NCBI GenBank assembly: GCA_944382845.1
Contig: CALWNN010000038.1
Location: 1-64,000 of the forward strand
Source: an uncultured Clostridia bacterium
Lineage (GTDB): Bacteria; Bacillota; Clostridia; Oscillospirales; Ruminococcaceae
DNA: 64,000 nt
Direction of reading: 5' to 3'
Position 1 is the stretch's first letter. The number at the start of each line of letters is the position of its first letter. Below are positions 1 through 7,890 of the stretch, piece after piece. The notes under the pieces are model-generated. The model saw nothing but the letters and a program-made list of their open reading frames with translations, did not search any database and was not told where the DNA came from. The position numbers and the translations under genes are program-made.

Positions 1-70
1 GATTTTTCATATCCGTCTCCTGAATACCAGATTTACTTTATACTATCAGATTATTCTGAAAAGAGCAAGA

Positions 71-117
71 AAAAGCACCGCAACCCTGATACACATTGTA
101 TCAAAATCGCAGTGCTT
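71..117 (-). terminator. Terminator downstream of tRNA-Ala
   Basis: On the minus strand, just past the CCA end of the tRNA, the arms AAGCACTGC and GCGGTGCTT pair, with an inner GATACA/TGTATC hairpin, and the stem is followed by a TTTTTC run. This fits an intrinsic terminator for the tRNA transcript. Confidence 0.75.
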
Positions 118-120
118 CTT

Positions 121-196
121 TGGTGGAGTATAGGGGACTTGAACCCCTGACCCCCACACTGCCAGTGTGGTGCGCTCCCAACTGCGCTAATACCCC
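121..196 (-). tRNA. tRNA-Ala (anticodon GGC)
   Basis: The minus strand folds as a complete cloverleaf. The acceptor arm GGGGTAT pairs with ATACTCC (one G-U), the D arm contains AGCGCAGTTGGGAGCGC, and the anticodon stem CCACA/TGTGG encloses loop CTGGCAG with anticodon GGC, which reads alanine GCC codons. The T arm carries GGTTCAAGTCC. The discriminator A and CCA are encoded in the DNA. A terminator follows directly. Confidence 0.95.
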
Positions 197-304
197 AAAA
201 TACTTACTTAGTATATCACATTTACAGTATTATGTCAATATAAACTTATGAAACCATGCAAGCCAAGCAAAACAAGCCTTAATATCTCATCTTAAAACTA
301 CTGC

Positions 305-607
305 TCAATCTTTCATTGTGAATAGCAGACCAACAAGTTCCTTTTTCCATGGGATAAATATTTCCTCATCAATCATTGAGAAAATCATTTCTTTTGAAGC
401 CCATTTTACATCCTTTACTTTCTCATACTGCAATGTCAGTTCGCTAAGCTCAACATCTTTTGTAACAACATAAATATCATCAAAACCAGCATCAAAGTTC
501 ACAGTAATAACCGGTCTTGAGTTCTCAATATCAAGGTCAAGTCCAAGTTCTTCACTCACCTCGCGCTTTGCGGCAATGCTGCTTTTCGTCGCAACGTGAT
601 TAAGCAC
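305..607 (-). pseudogene. 5'-truncated Nudix hydrolase remnant
   Basis: The 100-residue frame (GTG at 607) contains the second half of a Nudix box, AAKREVSEELGLD, which holds the REXXEE metal-binding residues, followed by a typical Nudix beta-strand region. The upstream half of the domain, including the first strands and the initial glycine and glutamate of the box, is missing. The apparent start lies in sequence (about 582-607) that matches a dispersed repeat copy at 39749-39774 over some 26 bases, so the gene seems to have lost its 5' end at a repeat junction. The remaining frame is open to its stop, so the loss may be recent. Nucleotide-diphosphate hydrolysis is the family activity, but this fragment is unlikely to fold as a full enzyme. 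Confidence 0.7.
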
Positions 608-672
608 AGCTCAGAAAGAGATGTTCAGCTCTGAAAGAGATGTAATTATCAATGCTTTGCTACGATTTAAAA
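578..672 (+). repeat. Dispersed repeat copy R1 (partial, right-hand part)
   Basis: The plus strand carries TGCTTTTCGTCGCAACGTGA, shared with the minus strand at 39749-39774, then a near-perfect 19-base tandem duplication (CAGCTCAGAAAGAGATGT then CAGCTCTGAAAGAGATGT), and ends in CTACGATTTAAAA, the same right end as copies R4 and R5. The right end touches the TGA stop of the FAD gene at 674; the left part is replaced by Nudix coding sequence. Confidence 0.6.
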
Positions 673-673
673 A

Positions 674-2263
674 TCAAGTATCAGATGAAAAAGCTTCAAT
701 GATTTTTATTGCCGTTTTAAGTCCGTCAACTGCAGAGGAGGTTATTCCTCCTGCGTAACCTGCACCCTCACCGCAGGGATAAAGGTTATCTAAAGAGAGT
801 GATGTTCCCTTTTCATTTCTTGTAATTCTCACCGGCGATGATGTTCTTGTTTCAGGAGCGGTCAGTACAGCGTCGGGATATTTAAAGCACTTCATTTTTC
901 TCCCGAAATCGTATAGCCCTGCCTGCATTGTGCTTATAACAAATTCAGGAAGAACGTCTTCAAAACCGCAGTACGATACTCCTAATGAATAGGTTGGACA
1001 AACAGAAATTTTACTTGAAGAAGCTGTTGAAATAAAATCGCCGCTTTTAATTGCAGGAGCAGCATAAGAGCCGGTTTTCTTAAATGCGTTCCGTTCTATA
1101 CGCCTTGCAAAATACATTCCGTCAAGTGGATTTTTCCCAAAATCGTCGGGTGTAACCGAAACCACAACAGCGGCGTTTGCATTTTCCTTATCTCTTGCAA
1201 ATTCACTCATACCATTTGTGACGATACCGCCCTTTTCACTTGACGACGGAACAACTACTCCTCCCGGACACATACAGAACGTATAGCATCCACGACCGGA
1301 CTTATCACGAAATGAAAGCTGATATTCTCCTTTCGGAAGCAACGGATTTCCTGCATTTTTCCCGTAAAGGCTTTCATCAACATCTGTCTGCCTATGTTCA
1401 ATTCTTGCACCAACCGCAAATGGTTTTGGTTCAAGAAAAACTCCTTTCTCAAAAAGAAGTTCAAAAGTATCTCTTGCGGAGTGTCCTACTGCAAGAACAA
1501 CTGCGGAAACTTCTATTTCCTCTCCCCCTGCAATAATAGATTTTATATTAGAATTTTCAATCTTGAAGTCCTCAAGCTTGGTTAAAAATCTGATTTCGCC
1601 TCCGAGAGAAATTATCCGTTCTCTTATATTTTTAACAATAGTCCTAAGCTTATCGGTACCCACATGGGGTTTTGCTTTAAATAGAATCTCTTCAGGTGCG
1701 CCAAATTCACAAAACCTTTCAAGAACATATCTGCAAAGGGGATCTTTAATTCTTGTTGTCAGCTTTCCGTCAGAGAAAGTACCTGCACCTCCCTCTCCGA
1801 ATTGAACGTTTGAATTATCGTCAAGGTTTCCCCCGTTCCAAAAGGAGTTTACAATTCTTTCTCTATTTTCGATTTTATCTCCCCGTTCAAGTATAACAGG
1901 CTTGTATCCGTACTCAGCAAGAAGAAGTCCGCAGAACATACCCGCAGGTCCAAAACCCGTGACTACCACTCTTCCTCTTTTTTTAACTTTTGAGATTTCC
2001 GGGGCAGGTTTTGAGTTATCTATATATTTCACAAATGAAAGCTTTTTTGAAATTTCCTTTTCATGCTCGATATTATCAAGTTCAGCATAAACCGTATGTA
2101 CAAAATGGATATCATTTTGTTTTCTTGCATCGAGAGATGTTTTATAAATCTCGTTTTTTACAATGCCGAATCTAAGCTTTCCAAGTTTTTTCAAAGCTTT
2201 TTCTACAGCTTCATCCGGCTTAGAGTTTATATCTGTTTTAACATCAGAAATAAGTATAGGCAT
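674..2263 (-). CDS. NAD(P)/FAD-dependent oxidoreductase (COG2509-type)
   Basis: This 529-residue protein has an N-terminal alpha/beta domain of about 90 residues, then a dinucleotide-binding motif TGFGPAGMFCG near residue 105 and ILERGD, the second FAD contact. Further flavoprotein motifs are GEGGAGTFSDGKL and AVGHSARDT, and the C-terminal YPCGEGAGYAGGI is typical of FAD-dependent dehydrogenases of unknown substrate (COG2509; relatives of the GidA/HI0933 flavoproteins). The length fits the family. ATG at 2263 is preceded by GGAG. The stop abuts the right end of repeat copy R1, and repeat copy R2 lies just upstream of the start, so the gene is flanked on both sides by the same element in the same orientation. 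The substrate cannot be deduced. Confidence 0.85.
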   Translation of the reverse strand: MPILISDVKTDINSKPDEAVEKALKKLGKLRFGIVKNEIYKTSLDARKQNDIHFVHTVYAELDNIEHEKEISKKLSFVKYIDNSKPAPEISKVKKRGRVVVTGFGPAGMFCGLLLAEYGYKPVILERGDKIENRERIVNSFWNGGNLDDNSNVQFGEGGAGTFSDGKLTTRIKDPLCRYVLERFCEFGAPEEILFKAKPHVGTDKLRTIVKNIRERIISLGGEIRFLTKLEDFKIENSNIKSIIAGGEEIEVSAVVLAVGHSARDTFELLFEKGVFLEPKPFAVGARIEHRQTDVDESLYGKNAGNPLLPKGEYQLSFRDKSGRGCYTFCMCPGGVVVPSSSEKGGIVTNGMSEFARDKENANAAVVVSVTPDDFGKNPLDGMYFARRIERNAFKKTGSYAAPAIKSGDFISTASSSKISVCPTYSLGVSYCGFEDVLPEFVISTMQAGLYDFGRKMKCFKYPDAVLTAPETRTSSPVRITRNEKGTSLSLDNLYPCGEGAGYAGGITSSAVDGLKTAIKIIEAFSSDT

Positions 2264-2293
2264 AAGCTTACTCCATTAAGAAACCGTTCCACT

Positions 2294-2445
2294 GCATAAC
2301 AATGTCGCAAATATGCCCTGCCGAATAAGTGGCAGATTCCATTCACAATTTCAGCGTTGAATTAACCTACACTGAAATTCTGAAGAGCAACGCTCTAAAC
2401 AAAGTCTTGTCATTATCAGTGACGAATTGCAATCGTCTAAGCTGA
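2294..2445 (+). repeat. Dispersed repeat copy R2 (diverged)
   Basis: Lies in the 251-base gap between cdaR and the FAD gene. In plus orientation it runs from CATAACAATGTCGCAAAT (left end), through ACTGAAATTCTGAAGAGCAA, CTCTAAACAAAG and CTTGTCATT, to GACGAATTGCAATCGTC. These blocks align in order with the minus strand of copy R6 (62694-62864). The rest of the gap (2446-2514) holds a small stem TAATCGG/CCGATTA but nothing else recognisable. Confidence 0.65.
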
Positions 2446-2514
2446 TTTTAAGCAAGCTTAATAATCGGCTTTTCTCCGATTAAAAATTCAGGAGCGGTTG
2501 ATTTTATTATTTTA

Positions 2515-3801
2515 TTATTCTGAATCTTCGTCTGAAATTGAAACTATTATCTCATAGCTTCCGTAGCACCATACTGTATCAACATTAGGAGCATAGATAC
2601 GAACATTCGCCTCATATGAGCCGTTATCGAGCTGGCTTCCTTCCATGTCGTATTCTGCCACGAGGTCGTCTGCGGTAAGTTTCTGGATAACGTCTGTAGG
2701 TCCATAAATTACAACATTGGATATCCTTTCGGTTTTAACCTCAACAGACTTTCCTGCAATTTTATTTATAACCTGAATATGCGAACTGTTAAGGTTGAAC
2801 ACTTTTGAGCTAAAGCCTGTGTCGTCAAACTTGACAGTAACCGTATCGATACCACTGTCGTTTATCTGACCGTTGTCCAGCTCGATATTAAATGTATATT
2901 CAGTTTCGAGATCTATCTGGTTTAGATATAGATATCCTGCATTTTTAGAGCTTATATTCGCAATATTTCCGCTTGAAAGTATTGTTATTGTTTCAGGGTC
3001 AAAGGAATATTTGAGAATACTCTGATCGAAATTTGAAGGGCACTGCTGAATGGTCAGAGTAAATGGAACGGTTACTGACATATAAACCGGGAATGTTACG
3101 CTGAATGTTTCCTTTGAGAAGGAAAGGTTAGTCTGGTCTATAACAGCCGCATCCTTTGTATACAGAACAAGCTCGGTATCGGAAGTCGTATAGGATTCCG
3201 TGAGTCTGTTTCCATCGCCGGTTACACTTACAACAGCACGGTCGATTTTTTCAATATCCTCCTCCGGTCCGCTGATTCTTACCGTTTCGGGATCTACTAC
3301 AGGAGTCTTAAGGGTATATCCGTCTTCTGCACTTATTCCTGTGTATTCAACCTCAATGGGAAGCTCTACCGACTGGATTGTATCAAAGGAAACCCTTACC
3401 TTTGACGGTGAAACATTGAGGATTTCGCAGTTGTCGTCGTTAGCTGATCTGACATTAACCGACAGATCATAAACTCCGGCCTTGGTCACATCATCAATAT
3501 TAAGTGTAGCGATAAGATCAGAGGAGCTATAGTTACCTATTTCATAACGCATACCGCTCAACCTTACATCTACAGTCGTATCCTCATCAAAATTAAGAGC
3601 GGAAAGTCCGTTTGATTCAACTTCTGTACCCTCAATCTCAAGTTTTACCGGAACATCATATACTGTTATATAGATTGTTGGGAACAAGGTAATTGAAAGA
3701 ATGATCCAAATCACAACAGCAAGAACAATTGAAAAAACACGAAGTACAAGATCATTGCGAAAGGAATCAAAAAGCTTTAATTTCTTTTTCCGTTTTTCCA
3801 T
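2515..3801 (-). CDS. cdaR: CdaR-like YbbR-domain regulator of the c-di-AMP synthase
   Basis: The 428-residue protein has a basic N-terminus, a single membrane segment at about residues 18-42 (VLRVFSIVLAVVIWIILSIT), then an extracellular stretch of several YbbR repeats. These are beta-rich, with recurring patterns such as VRLSGMRYEIGN, VRISGPEEDIEKID and VVIYGPTDVIQKL. In Firmicutes CdaR binds and modulates the membrane diadenylate cyclase CdaA. The gene overlaps the 3' end of cdaA by 25 bases, the usual arrangement, so the pair is translationally coupled. glmM, which often follows in this locus, is absent; repeat copy R2 follows instead. Confidence 0.88.
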   Translation of the reverse strand: MEKRKKKLKLFDSFRNDLVLRVFSIVLAVVIWIILSITLFPTIYITVYDVPVKLEIEGTEVESNGLSALNFDEDTTVDVRLSGMRYEIGNYSSSDLIATLNIDDVTKAGVYDLSVNVRSANDDNCEILNVSPSKVRVSFDTIQSVELPIEVEYTGISAEDGYTLKTPVVDPETVRISGPEEDIEKIDRAVVSVTGDGNRLTESYTTSDTELVLYTKDAAVIDQTNLSFSKETFSVTFPVYMSVTVPFTLTIQQCPSNFDQSILKYSFDPETITILSSGNIANISSKNAGYLYLNQIDLETEYTFNIELDNGQINDSGIDTVTVKFDDTGFSSKVFNLNSSHIQVINKIAGKSVEVKTERISNVVIYGPTDVIQKLTADDLVAEYDMEGSQLDNGSYEANVRIYAPNVDTVWCYGSYEIIVSISDEDSE

Positions 3802-4673
3802 TTTGTTCTCACCCTTTCGGTAAATTTCTTTTTGGTTGAAGCACTTGTTGTATCATTAGGCATAAGTCTTTGTCTTAAAAGCTTTCTTAAGCTGTCCTTG
3901 TTGAAGCCTCTGGTAAGCTCACCGTCCTCGGCAACAGAAATAGTTCCTGTTTCCTCCGAAACAACTACAACTATTGCGTCGGAGTTTTCACTCATTCCGA
4001 TGGCAGCACGGTGTCTTGACCCAAGCTGTTTATTAATTAGTTCTTCTTTCTGGGGCTTAGGAAGAAAGCAACCTGCAGCAAGAATACTTCCGTCACGGAT
4101 TATTACAGCTCCGTCATGAAGCGGAGTGTTGGGAAAGAAAATATTCCCGAATATAGCGGCGCTTGGAGTACAGTTAAGTATTGTTCCCGTGTCGATCTGC
4201 TCACCAAGTTTAGTTTGTCTTTCACAGACGATAAGCGCCCCTGTTGCTGTTGCGGAAAGGTCCCCCGCAGCGTCAACTATAGCTTCGATGGCCTTGCTCC
4301 ACTTACTTTCAAGATTTCCAGGATCACTGCTTGAAAAGACAGAGAGGTCAACCATCTTAGTTCTTCCCATTTTGTCAAGTACTCTTCTGAGTTCAGGCTG
4401 AAACAGTATTATGATAGCAAGAATTCCCCACTGAAAAACAGTCCTCAAAAGAAATGTCATTGTCTTTAGTTCGAGAAAATTAGAAATCATATATCCGACG
4501 CATATAATAACGATACCTTTTATAAGCTGCTGTGCCCTTGTTTCTCTTACAAGTCGTATACCATGGTAAATAAGGTATGAAAGAAGTGCCATATCGATAA
4601 TATCAGGAATAGAGATAGATTTGAAAACGCTGACAAGAGCGCTGAGCACTTCATGTATATAATTTAAGATCAA
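3777..4673 (-). CDS. cdaA: Diadenylate cyclase CdaA (DacA)
   Basis: This enzyme makes cyclic di-AMP from two ATP at the membrane. The first 90 or so residues form three hydrophobic helices (for example GIVIICVGYMISNFL and GILAIIILFQ). The DAC domain follows, with its diagnostic motifs LHDGAVI (DGA) and SRHRAA (RHR), and the downstream VVSEETGTISV block. At 298 residues it is slightly longer than usual through a basic tail. A TTG start at 4673 fits best: GGGGTGA lies seven bases upstream and no better in-frame start precedes the first helix. It is the first gene of the cdaA-cdaR pair, behind a well-formed promoter at 4727-4755. Confidence 0.93.
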   Translation of the reverse strand: MILNYIHEVLSALVSVFKSISIPDIIDMALLSYLIYHGIRLVRETRAQQLIKGIVIICVGYMISNFLELKTMTFLLRTVFQWGILAIIILFQPELRRVLDKMGRTKMVDLSVFSSSDPGNLESKWSKAIEAIVDAAGDLSATATGALIVCERQTKLGEQIDTGTILNCTPSAAIFGNIFFPNTPLHDGAVIIRDGSILAAGCFLPKPQKEELINKQLGSRHRAAIGMSENSDAIVVVVSEETGTISVAEDGELTRGFNKDSLRKLLRQRLMPNDTTSASTKKKFTERVRTKWKNGKRN

Positions 4674-4726
4674 ATTAATTCACCCCATAAACTGCAATAT
4701 TAATTACCGCATTTAAACCTAAATTA

Positions 4727-4755
4727 ATTTTATCATAATACAAGTTTTTTGACAA
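4727..4755 (-). promoter_or_regulatory. Promoter of cdaA-cdaR
   Basis: On the minus strand TTGTCA (4750-4755) and TAAAAT (4727-4732) are separated by 17 bases, about 55 bases before the cdaA start, in an AT-rich divergent gap. Confidence 0.6.
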
Positions 4756-4900
4756 GTATATTTTTGATAATTTTTATTAAACAATACGGTTTTTACACCT
4801 TTTTTTCAACAAAACATTAAAATATCAAAAGCAAGTTTAAATAGTTTCGCATAAAATATATAAGCAATAAAACAATCTGATTATGAAAGGCTGAGTATTT

Positions 4901-5116
4901 ATGGCAAAAGCAATTATTGCTCTTACTTCTATAACTTACGCTATGAAAGCAAAAAATATTTTATCTTCTATGAATATCAGAAGCGAGATAATAAGGACTC
5001 CAAAAAATTTAGGAAGCGGCTGCGGATATTCAATAAAAGCTGACGGAGAGCCGGAAAAAATCATTGAAATACTTGAAGGATACGGAATTAAGTGCAAGGC
5101 ATACAATGCATTGTGA
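4901..5116 (+). CDS. DUF3343 family small protein, putative Se/S carrier
   Basis: This 71-residue protein fits DUF3343: an N-terminal strand AIIALTSITYAMKAKNIL, a middle IIRTPKN, and the conserved cysteine in LGSGCGYSI followed by an alpha/beta tail. Pfam describes the family as a putative selenium/sulfur carrier, with the CGY cysteine as the proposed attachment point. AAAGG lies ten bases before ATG. The next gene is a cysteine desulfurase-like enzyme in the same direction, consistent with the desulfurase loading this carrier. The carrier role is family knowledge and inference, not shown by the sequence. Confidence 0.8.
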   Translation: MAKAIIALTSITYAMKAKNILSSMNIRSEIIRTPKNLGSGCGYSIKADGEPEKIIEILEGYGIKCKAYNAL

Positions 5117-5159
5117 CTATGAATTTAATGATATTATCATCACGGGCGCAAAATAAAAA

Positions 5160-5203
5160 GTCCCTCGCAATAAGGGACGAAACGGCTGCAGGAACTTTCC
5201 TGC
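5160..5203 (+). other. Two consecutive hairpins between DUF3343 and desulfurase genes
   Basis: GTCCCT/AGGGAC (5160-5178) and GCAGGAA/TTCCTGC (5188-5203) form two perfect short stems in the 115-base gap. No T-run follows, so they look like transcript structure or processing sites rather than a terminator. Confidence 0.5.
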
Positions 5204-5231
5204 TGACAGATAGCGAAAGGAATGATCCAAA

Positions 5232-6356
5232 TTGATAAATTTTGACAACGCCGCAACCACCTATCCAAAGCCTGCTTCGGTAGCTTTTGCGGTTTCTGAG
5301 GCTGTGAAAAAATATGGAGGAAATCCTGGAAGAAGCGGGCACAGAATATCTCTTGACGCGGCAAGGATAGTTTATAATGCAAGAACAAAAGCCGGGAAAT
5401 TTTTTTCCTCCCTTACTGAAAACACAGTTTTTACTTCAAATGCAACAACGGCTATAAACATGGCGATCAAAGGCATATTGAAAAAAGGAGATCATATTAT
5501 AATCTCCTCTCTTGAACACAATTCAGTTTCAAGACCTGTTCATGCTCTTTACGAAAAAGGAATAATAAAATATTCTGTTTTTAAAGTTTCTGATAAGGCT
5601 GATGAAACACTTGAAAATATAAATTCACTTATAAAGCCCAACACAAAATGCATATGCTGCACTGCTGCGTCAAACGTCACGGGACAGATACTTCCGGTCA
5701 GGGAAATAGGAACGCTTTGCACAGAAAGAGGCATATGTTTTATATGCGACTGCGCACAGGCTTCCGGGGTGATTCCGGTTTCTCTCAGCGACGGAATAAA
5801 CATTCTTTGCACATCCGGGCACAAGGGATTATACGGTCCTGCCGGAACGGGACTTCTTGTTACCGACGGGAAATTTTCTCTGGATACAATAATTGAAGGC
5901 GGCACAGGCGCTTCATCATGGGAACTCGAACAGACCGCATTGCTTCCCGAAAGGCTTGAAAGCGGAACTGTAAATGTTCCGGGAATTTACGGACTTTCAA
6001 AGGGAATTGATTTTGTAAACAGTACAGGCTCCGACAAAATTAAAGCAAAAGAGGACAGACTATGCGATCTGTTTTTGGAATGCTGCAAAGGAGTAAAGAA
6101 TATAAAATTCTACAGCAGCAGAAAAAATTCAGTTCCTATAGTTTCCTTCAATATCGGGGACATATCCTCGGAAATAGTTGCTTCTTATCTAAACGAAAAA
6201 GGATTTGCCCTGAGAGGCGGACTTCAATGCGCAGCCCTTGCACATGGAACTTTGGGAACGCTTTCTCAAGGAACAGTGCGTTTTTCGCCATCGTATTTCA
6301 ACAGCGAAAGCCAGGTATATTCACTTTGCAGGGCAATAAGGAATTATTCGGGATAA
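5232..6356 (+). CDS. Cysteine desulfurase family aminotransferase
   Basis: A PLP-dependent class V aminotransferase of 374 residues. The start INFDNAATTYPKP is typical of the desulfurase subgroup TIGR01977. The PLP lysine lies in TSGHKGLYGPAGTG near residue 197, the cofactor histidine region is SSLEHNSV, and the likely sulfur-accepting cysteine is in LRGGLQCAALAH near residue 337. TTG at 5232 is the start: AAAGGA lies nine bases upstream and the family N-terminus begins there. From family knowledge, relatives occur with DUF3343 in genomes with selenium-dependent molybdenum hydroxylases, so the enzyme may release S or Se from cysteine or selenocysteine for the upstream carrier. An ordinary sulfur-transfer role remains possible. 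Confidence 0.85.
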   Translation: MINFDNAATTYPKPASVAFAVSEAVKKYGGNPGRSGHRISLDAARIVYNARTKAGKFFSSLTENTVFTSNATTAINMAIKGILKKGDHIIISSLEHNSVSRPVHALYEKGIIKYSVFKVSDKADETLENINSLIKPNTKCICCTAASNVTGQILPVREIGTLCTERGICFICDCAQASGVIPVSLSDGINILCTSGHKGLYGPAGTGLLVTDGKFSLDTIIEGGTGASSWELEQTALLPERLESGTVNVPGIYGLSKGIDFVNSTGSDKIKAKEDRLCDLFLECCKGVKNIKFYSSRKNSVPIVSFNIGDISSEIVASYLNEKGFALRGGLQCAALAHGTLGTLSQGTVRFSPSYFNSESQVYSLCRAIRNYSG

Positions 6357-6362
6357 AAGTAA

Positions 6363-6384
6363 AAGGCGAACCGAAGTTCGCCTT
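6363..6384. terminator. Bidirectional hairpin between convergent genes
   Basis: AAGGCGAAC, loop CGAA, GTTCGCCTT gives a perfect nine-base stem between the plus-strand desulfurase and the minus-strand carboxypeptidase gene. T-runs are weak on both sides, but the position fits a shared terminator. Confidence 0.6.
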
Positions 6385-6401
6385 ACATAGCATGAACAAT
6401 A

Positions 6402-7805
6402 TTATCTGCGTGACTTTCTTTTCTTTTTATTTTTCATGGATTTATTTACGATCACAAAGAAAATTATAAAATAAATTATTACGACTGCTGCAACTACTGC
6501 AATAACTATTTTAAACTGAACGGAGCTTGTAAAGCTTTTTGCCACCTCAGTTTTTTCCTTTACTGTCGAACGCTCGACAGAAGATGTTGCAACAAGATCG
6601 ATAACGGCAAGAGTCTGACCTTCATATGTAAGCTCCACCTGGCCAAGAACATCTCCCTCTTTAACAGGGGCAACTACATTTTCATTAAGACTTATTTTCT
6701 TTCTGATATCAGTGATTTTTTCAATACTTTCCTTATAAGCCGCAATTTCTTCAGAATCGCTTTCACTTACCGTCTGGGCTTTGGGCCAAAGACATTCGTA
6801 TGTTTTTGCAGGTCTTAAATTAACGGTTGTCCTTCCGTCTCCAAGTCCAACGTCAATATCGGTTATTTCTGATTCAGAGGAAAGCACCTCTGTAAATTCA
6901 AGCTGAGAAAAAGCCCATTTATAAAGTGCGGCATGGTCTATGCAGTTATACATAACACTGTTGCCCTCGCTATCCTCGGAAGGAGCGCCCATTGTAACTA
7001 TAAGGTAAGTCATTCCGTCCATTTCAGCATAAGAAGCAAGGCATCTTCCGGCTTCGTCAAGAAAGCCGGTTTTAATTCCCTTAGCATAACTATAATAGTA
7101 TTCTGAACCAACCTGAAGCATTTTATTTGTATTTACAATAGTCGTTCCATCAGGATGATCGGATGTGGCAGCCATCTGGTAATTCGGCTTTGAAACAATT
7201 TCGCAGAAAAGAGGATAAGTTTCAATTGCATATTCGCAAAGTTTGGCAATATCCTCGCATGAGGTATAGTTATCTTCAGGGAACAGTCCGTGAGTGTTTG
7301 AAAAGTGAGTGTTAGTCATTCCAAGCTCAACAGCCTTTGCATTCATAAGCTTTACAAAGGCAGAAATGCTGCCTGCGGAATTTATTGCAAGAATATTTGC
7401 AGCCTCGCAGGCAGACGGTATCATGAGGGCATGAAGAAGATCTATATATGTTACTTCTTCATTCATCTGTATATCGGCAGTAGAGCAATTTGTTCCCCAA
7501 AGCTCTTCAAAAGCGTCGATCCCTCCCGATGCCTTAGTAGTTTCAAGAGCGTCAAGGTCGTCCTTGAACATATCAAGAATAACAACGCAGGTCATTATTT
7601 TTGTAAGCGACGCCGGCACTCTCTCTTCGGAAGCATTTATTGAAACCACTACTTCTCCCGTGTCAAGGTTTACCATATATGCAGCCTCTGAATAAAGATC
7701 AACGTTTGTATTGAAATTCATAGCCGATGCAAAGCCTGCAAAGGTAGTAAAAACAATTGTCATGGTAACAAGCAGAGCTGTAAAAGACATGATTTTCTTC
7801 TTCAT
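6402..7805 (-). CDS. D-alanyl-D-alanine carboxypeptidase (PBP5/DacF type)
   Basis: The 467-residue exported enzyme trims the terminal D-alanine of peptidoglycan peptides. It has a signal peptide (FTALLVTMTIVFTTFAGFASA), the active-site serine motif SLTK near residue 66, and the KTG triad in KGIKTGFLDEAGR near residue 245. A C-terminal transmembrane anchor (about residues 430-455) is followed by a very basic tail KNKKKRKSRR. The SXN motif, normally SAN or SGN, reads SAC in MIPSACEAAN, so the asparagine seems replaced by cysteine. AAAGGA precedes the ATG. The gene stands alone between a hairpin and its own promoter. Confidence 0.88.
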   Translation of the reverse strand: MKKKIMSFTALLVTMTIVFTTFAGFASAMNFNTNVDLYSEAAYMVNLDTGEVVVSINASEERVPASLTKIMTCVVILDMFKDDLDALETTKASGGIDAFEELWGTNCSTADIQMNEEVTYIDLLHALMIPSACEAANILAINSAGSISAFVKLMNAKAVELGMTNTHFSNTHGLFPEDNYTSCEDIAKLCEYAIETYPLFCEIVSKPNYQMAATSDHPDGTTIVNTNKMLQVGSEYYYSYAKGIKTGFLDEAGRCLASYAEMDGMTYLIVTMGAPSEDSEGNSVMYNCIDHAALYKWAFSQLEFTEVLSSESEITDIDVGLGDGRTTVNLRPAKTYECLWPKAQTVSESDSEEIAAYKESIEKITDIRKKISLNENVVAPVKEGDVLGQVELTYEGQTLAVIDLVATSSVERSTVKEKTEVAKSFTSSVQFKIVIAVVAAVVIIYFIIFFVIVNKSMKNKKKRKSRR

Positions 7806-7844
7806 TTGAGATTGTTCCTTTCTTTTATATATATAGATATTAAT

Positions 7845-7873
7845 ATTATATCACAGAAAATGATTTTTGAAAA
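7845..7873 (-). promoter_or_regulatory. Promoter of the D,D-carboxypeptidase gene
   Basis: On the minus strand TTTTCA (7868-7873), 17 bases, TATAAT (7845-7850); the -10 lies about 40 bases before the start codon. The -35 is weak. Confidence 0.5.
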
Positions 7874-7890
7874 GCAATTTTACAGTATTT

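Noticed and set aside
5117-5231. Intergenic hairpins as a selenocysteine insertion element
   Set aside because: There is no in-frame TGA with a sensible continuation next to them; both neighbouring genes have normal stops.
6062-6469. 135-residue plus-strand frame over the end of the desulfurase gene and the hairpin
   Set aside because: It is out of frame with a well-conserved aminotransferase and crosses the terminator; its sequence has no family resemblance.
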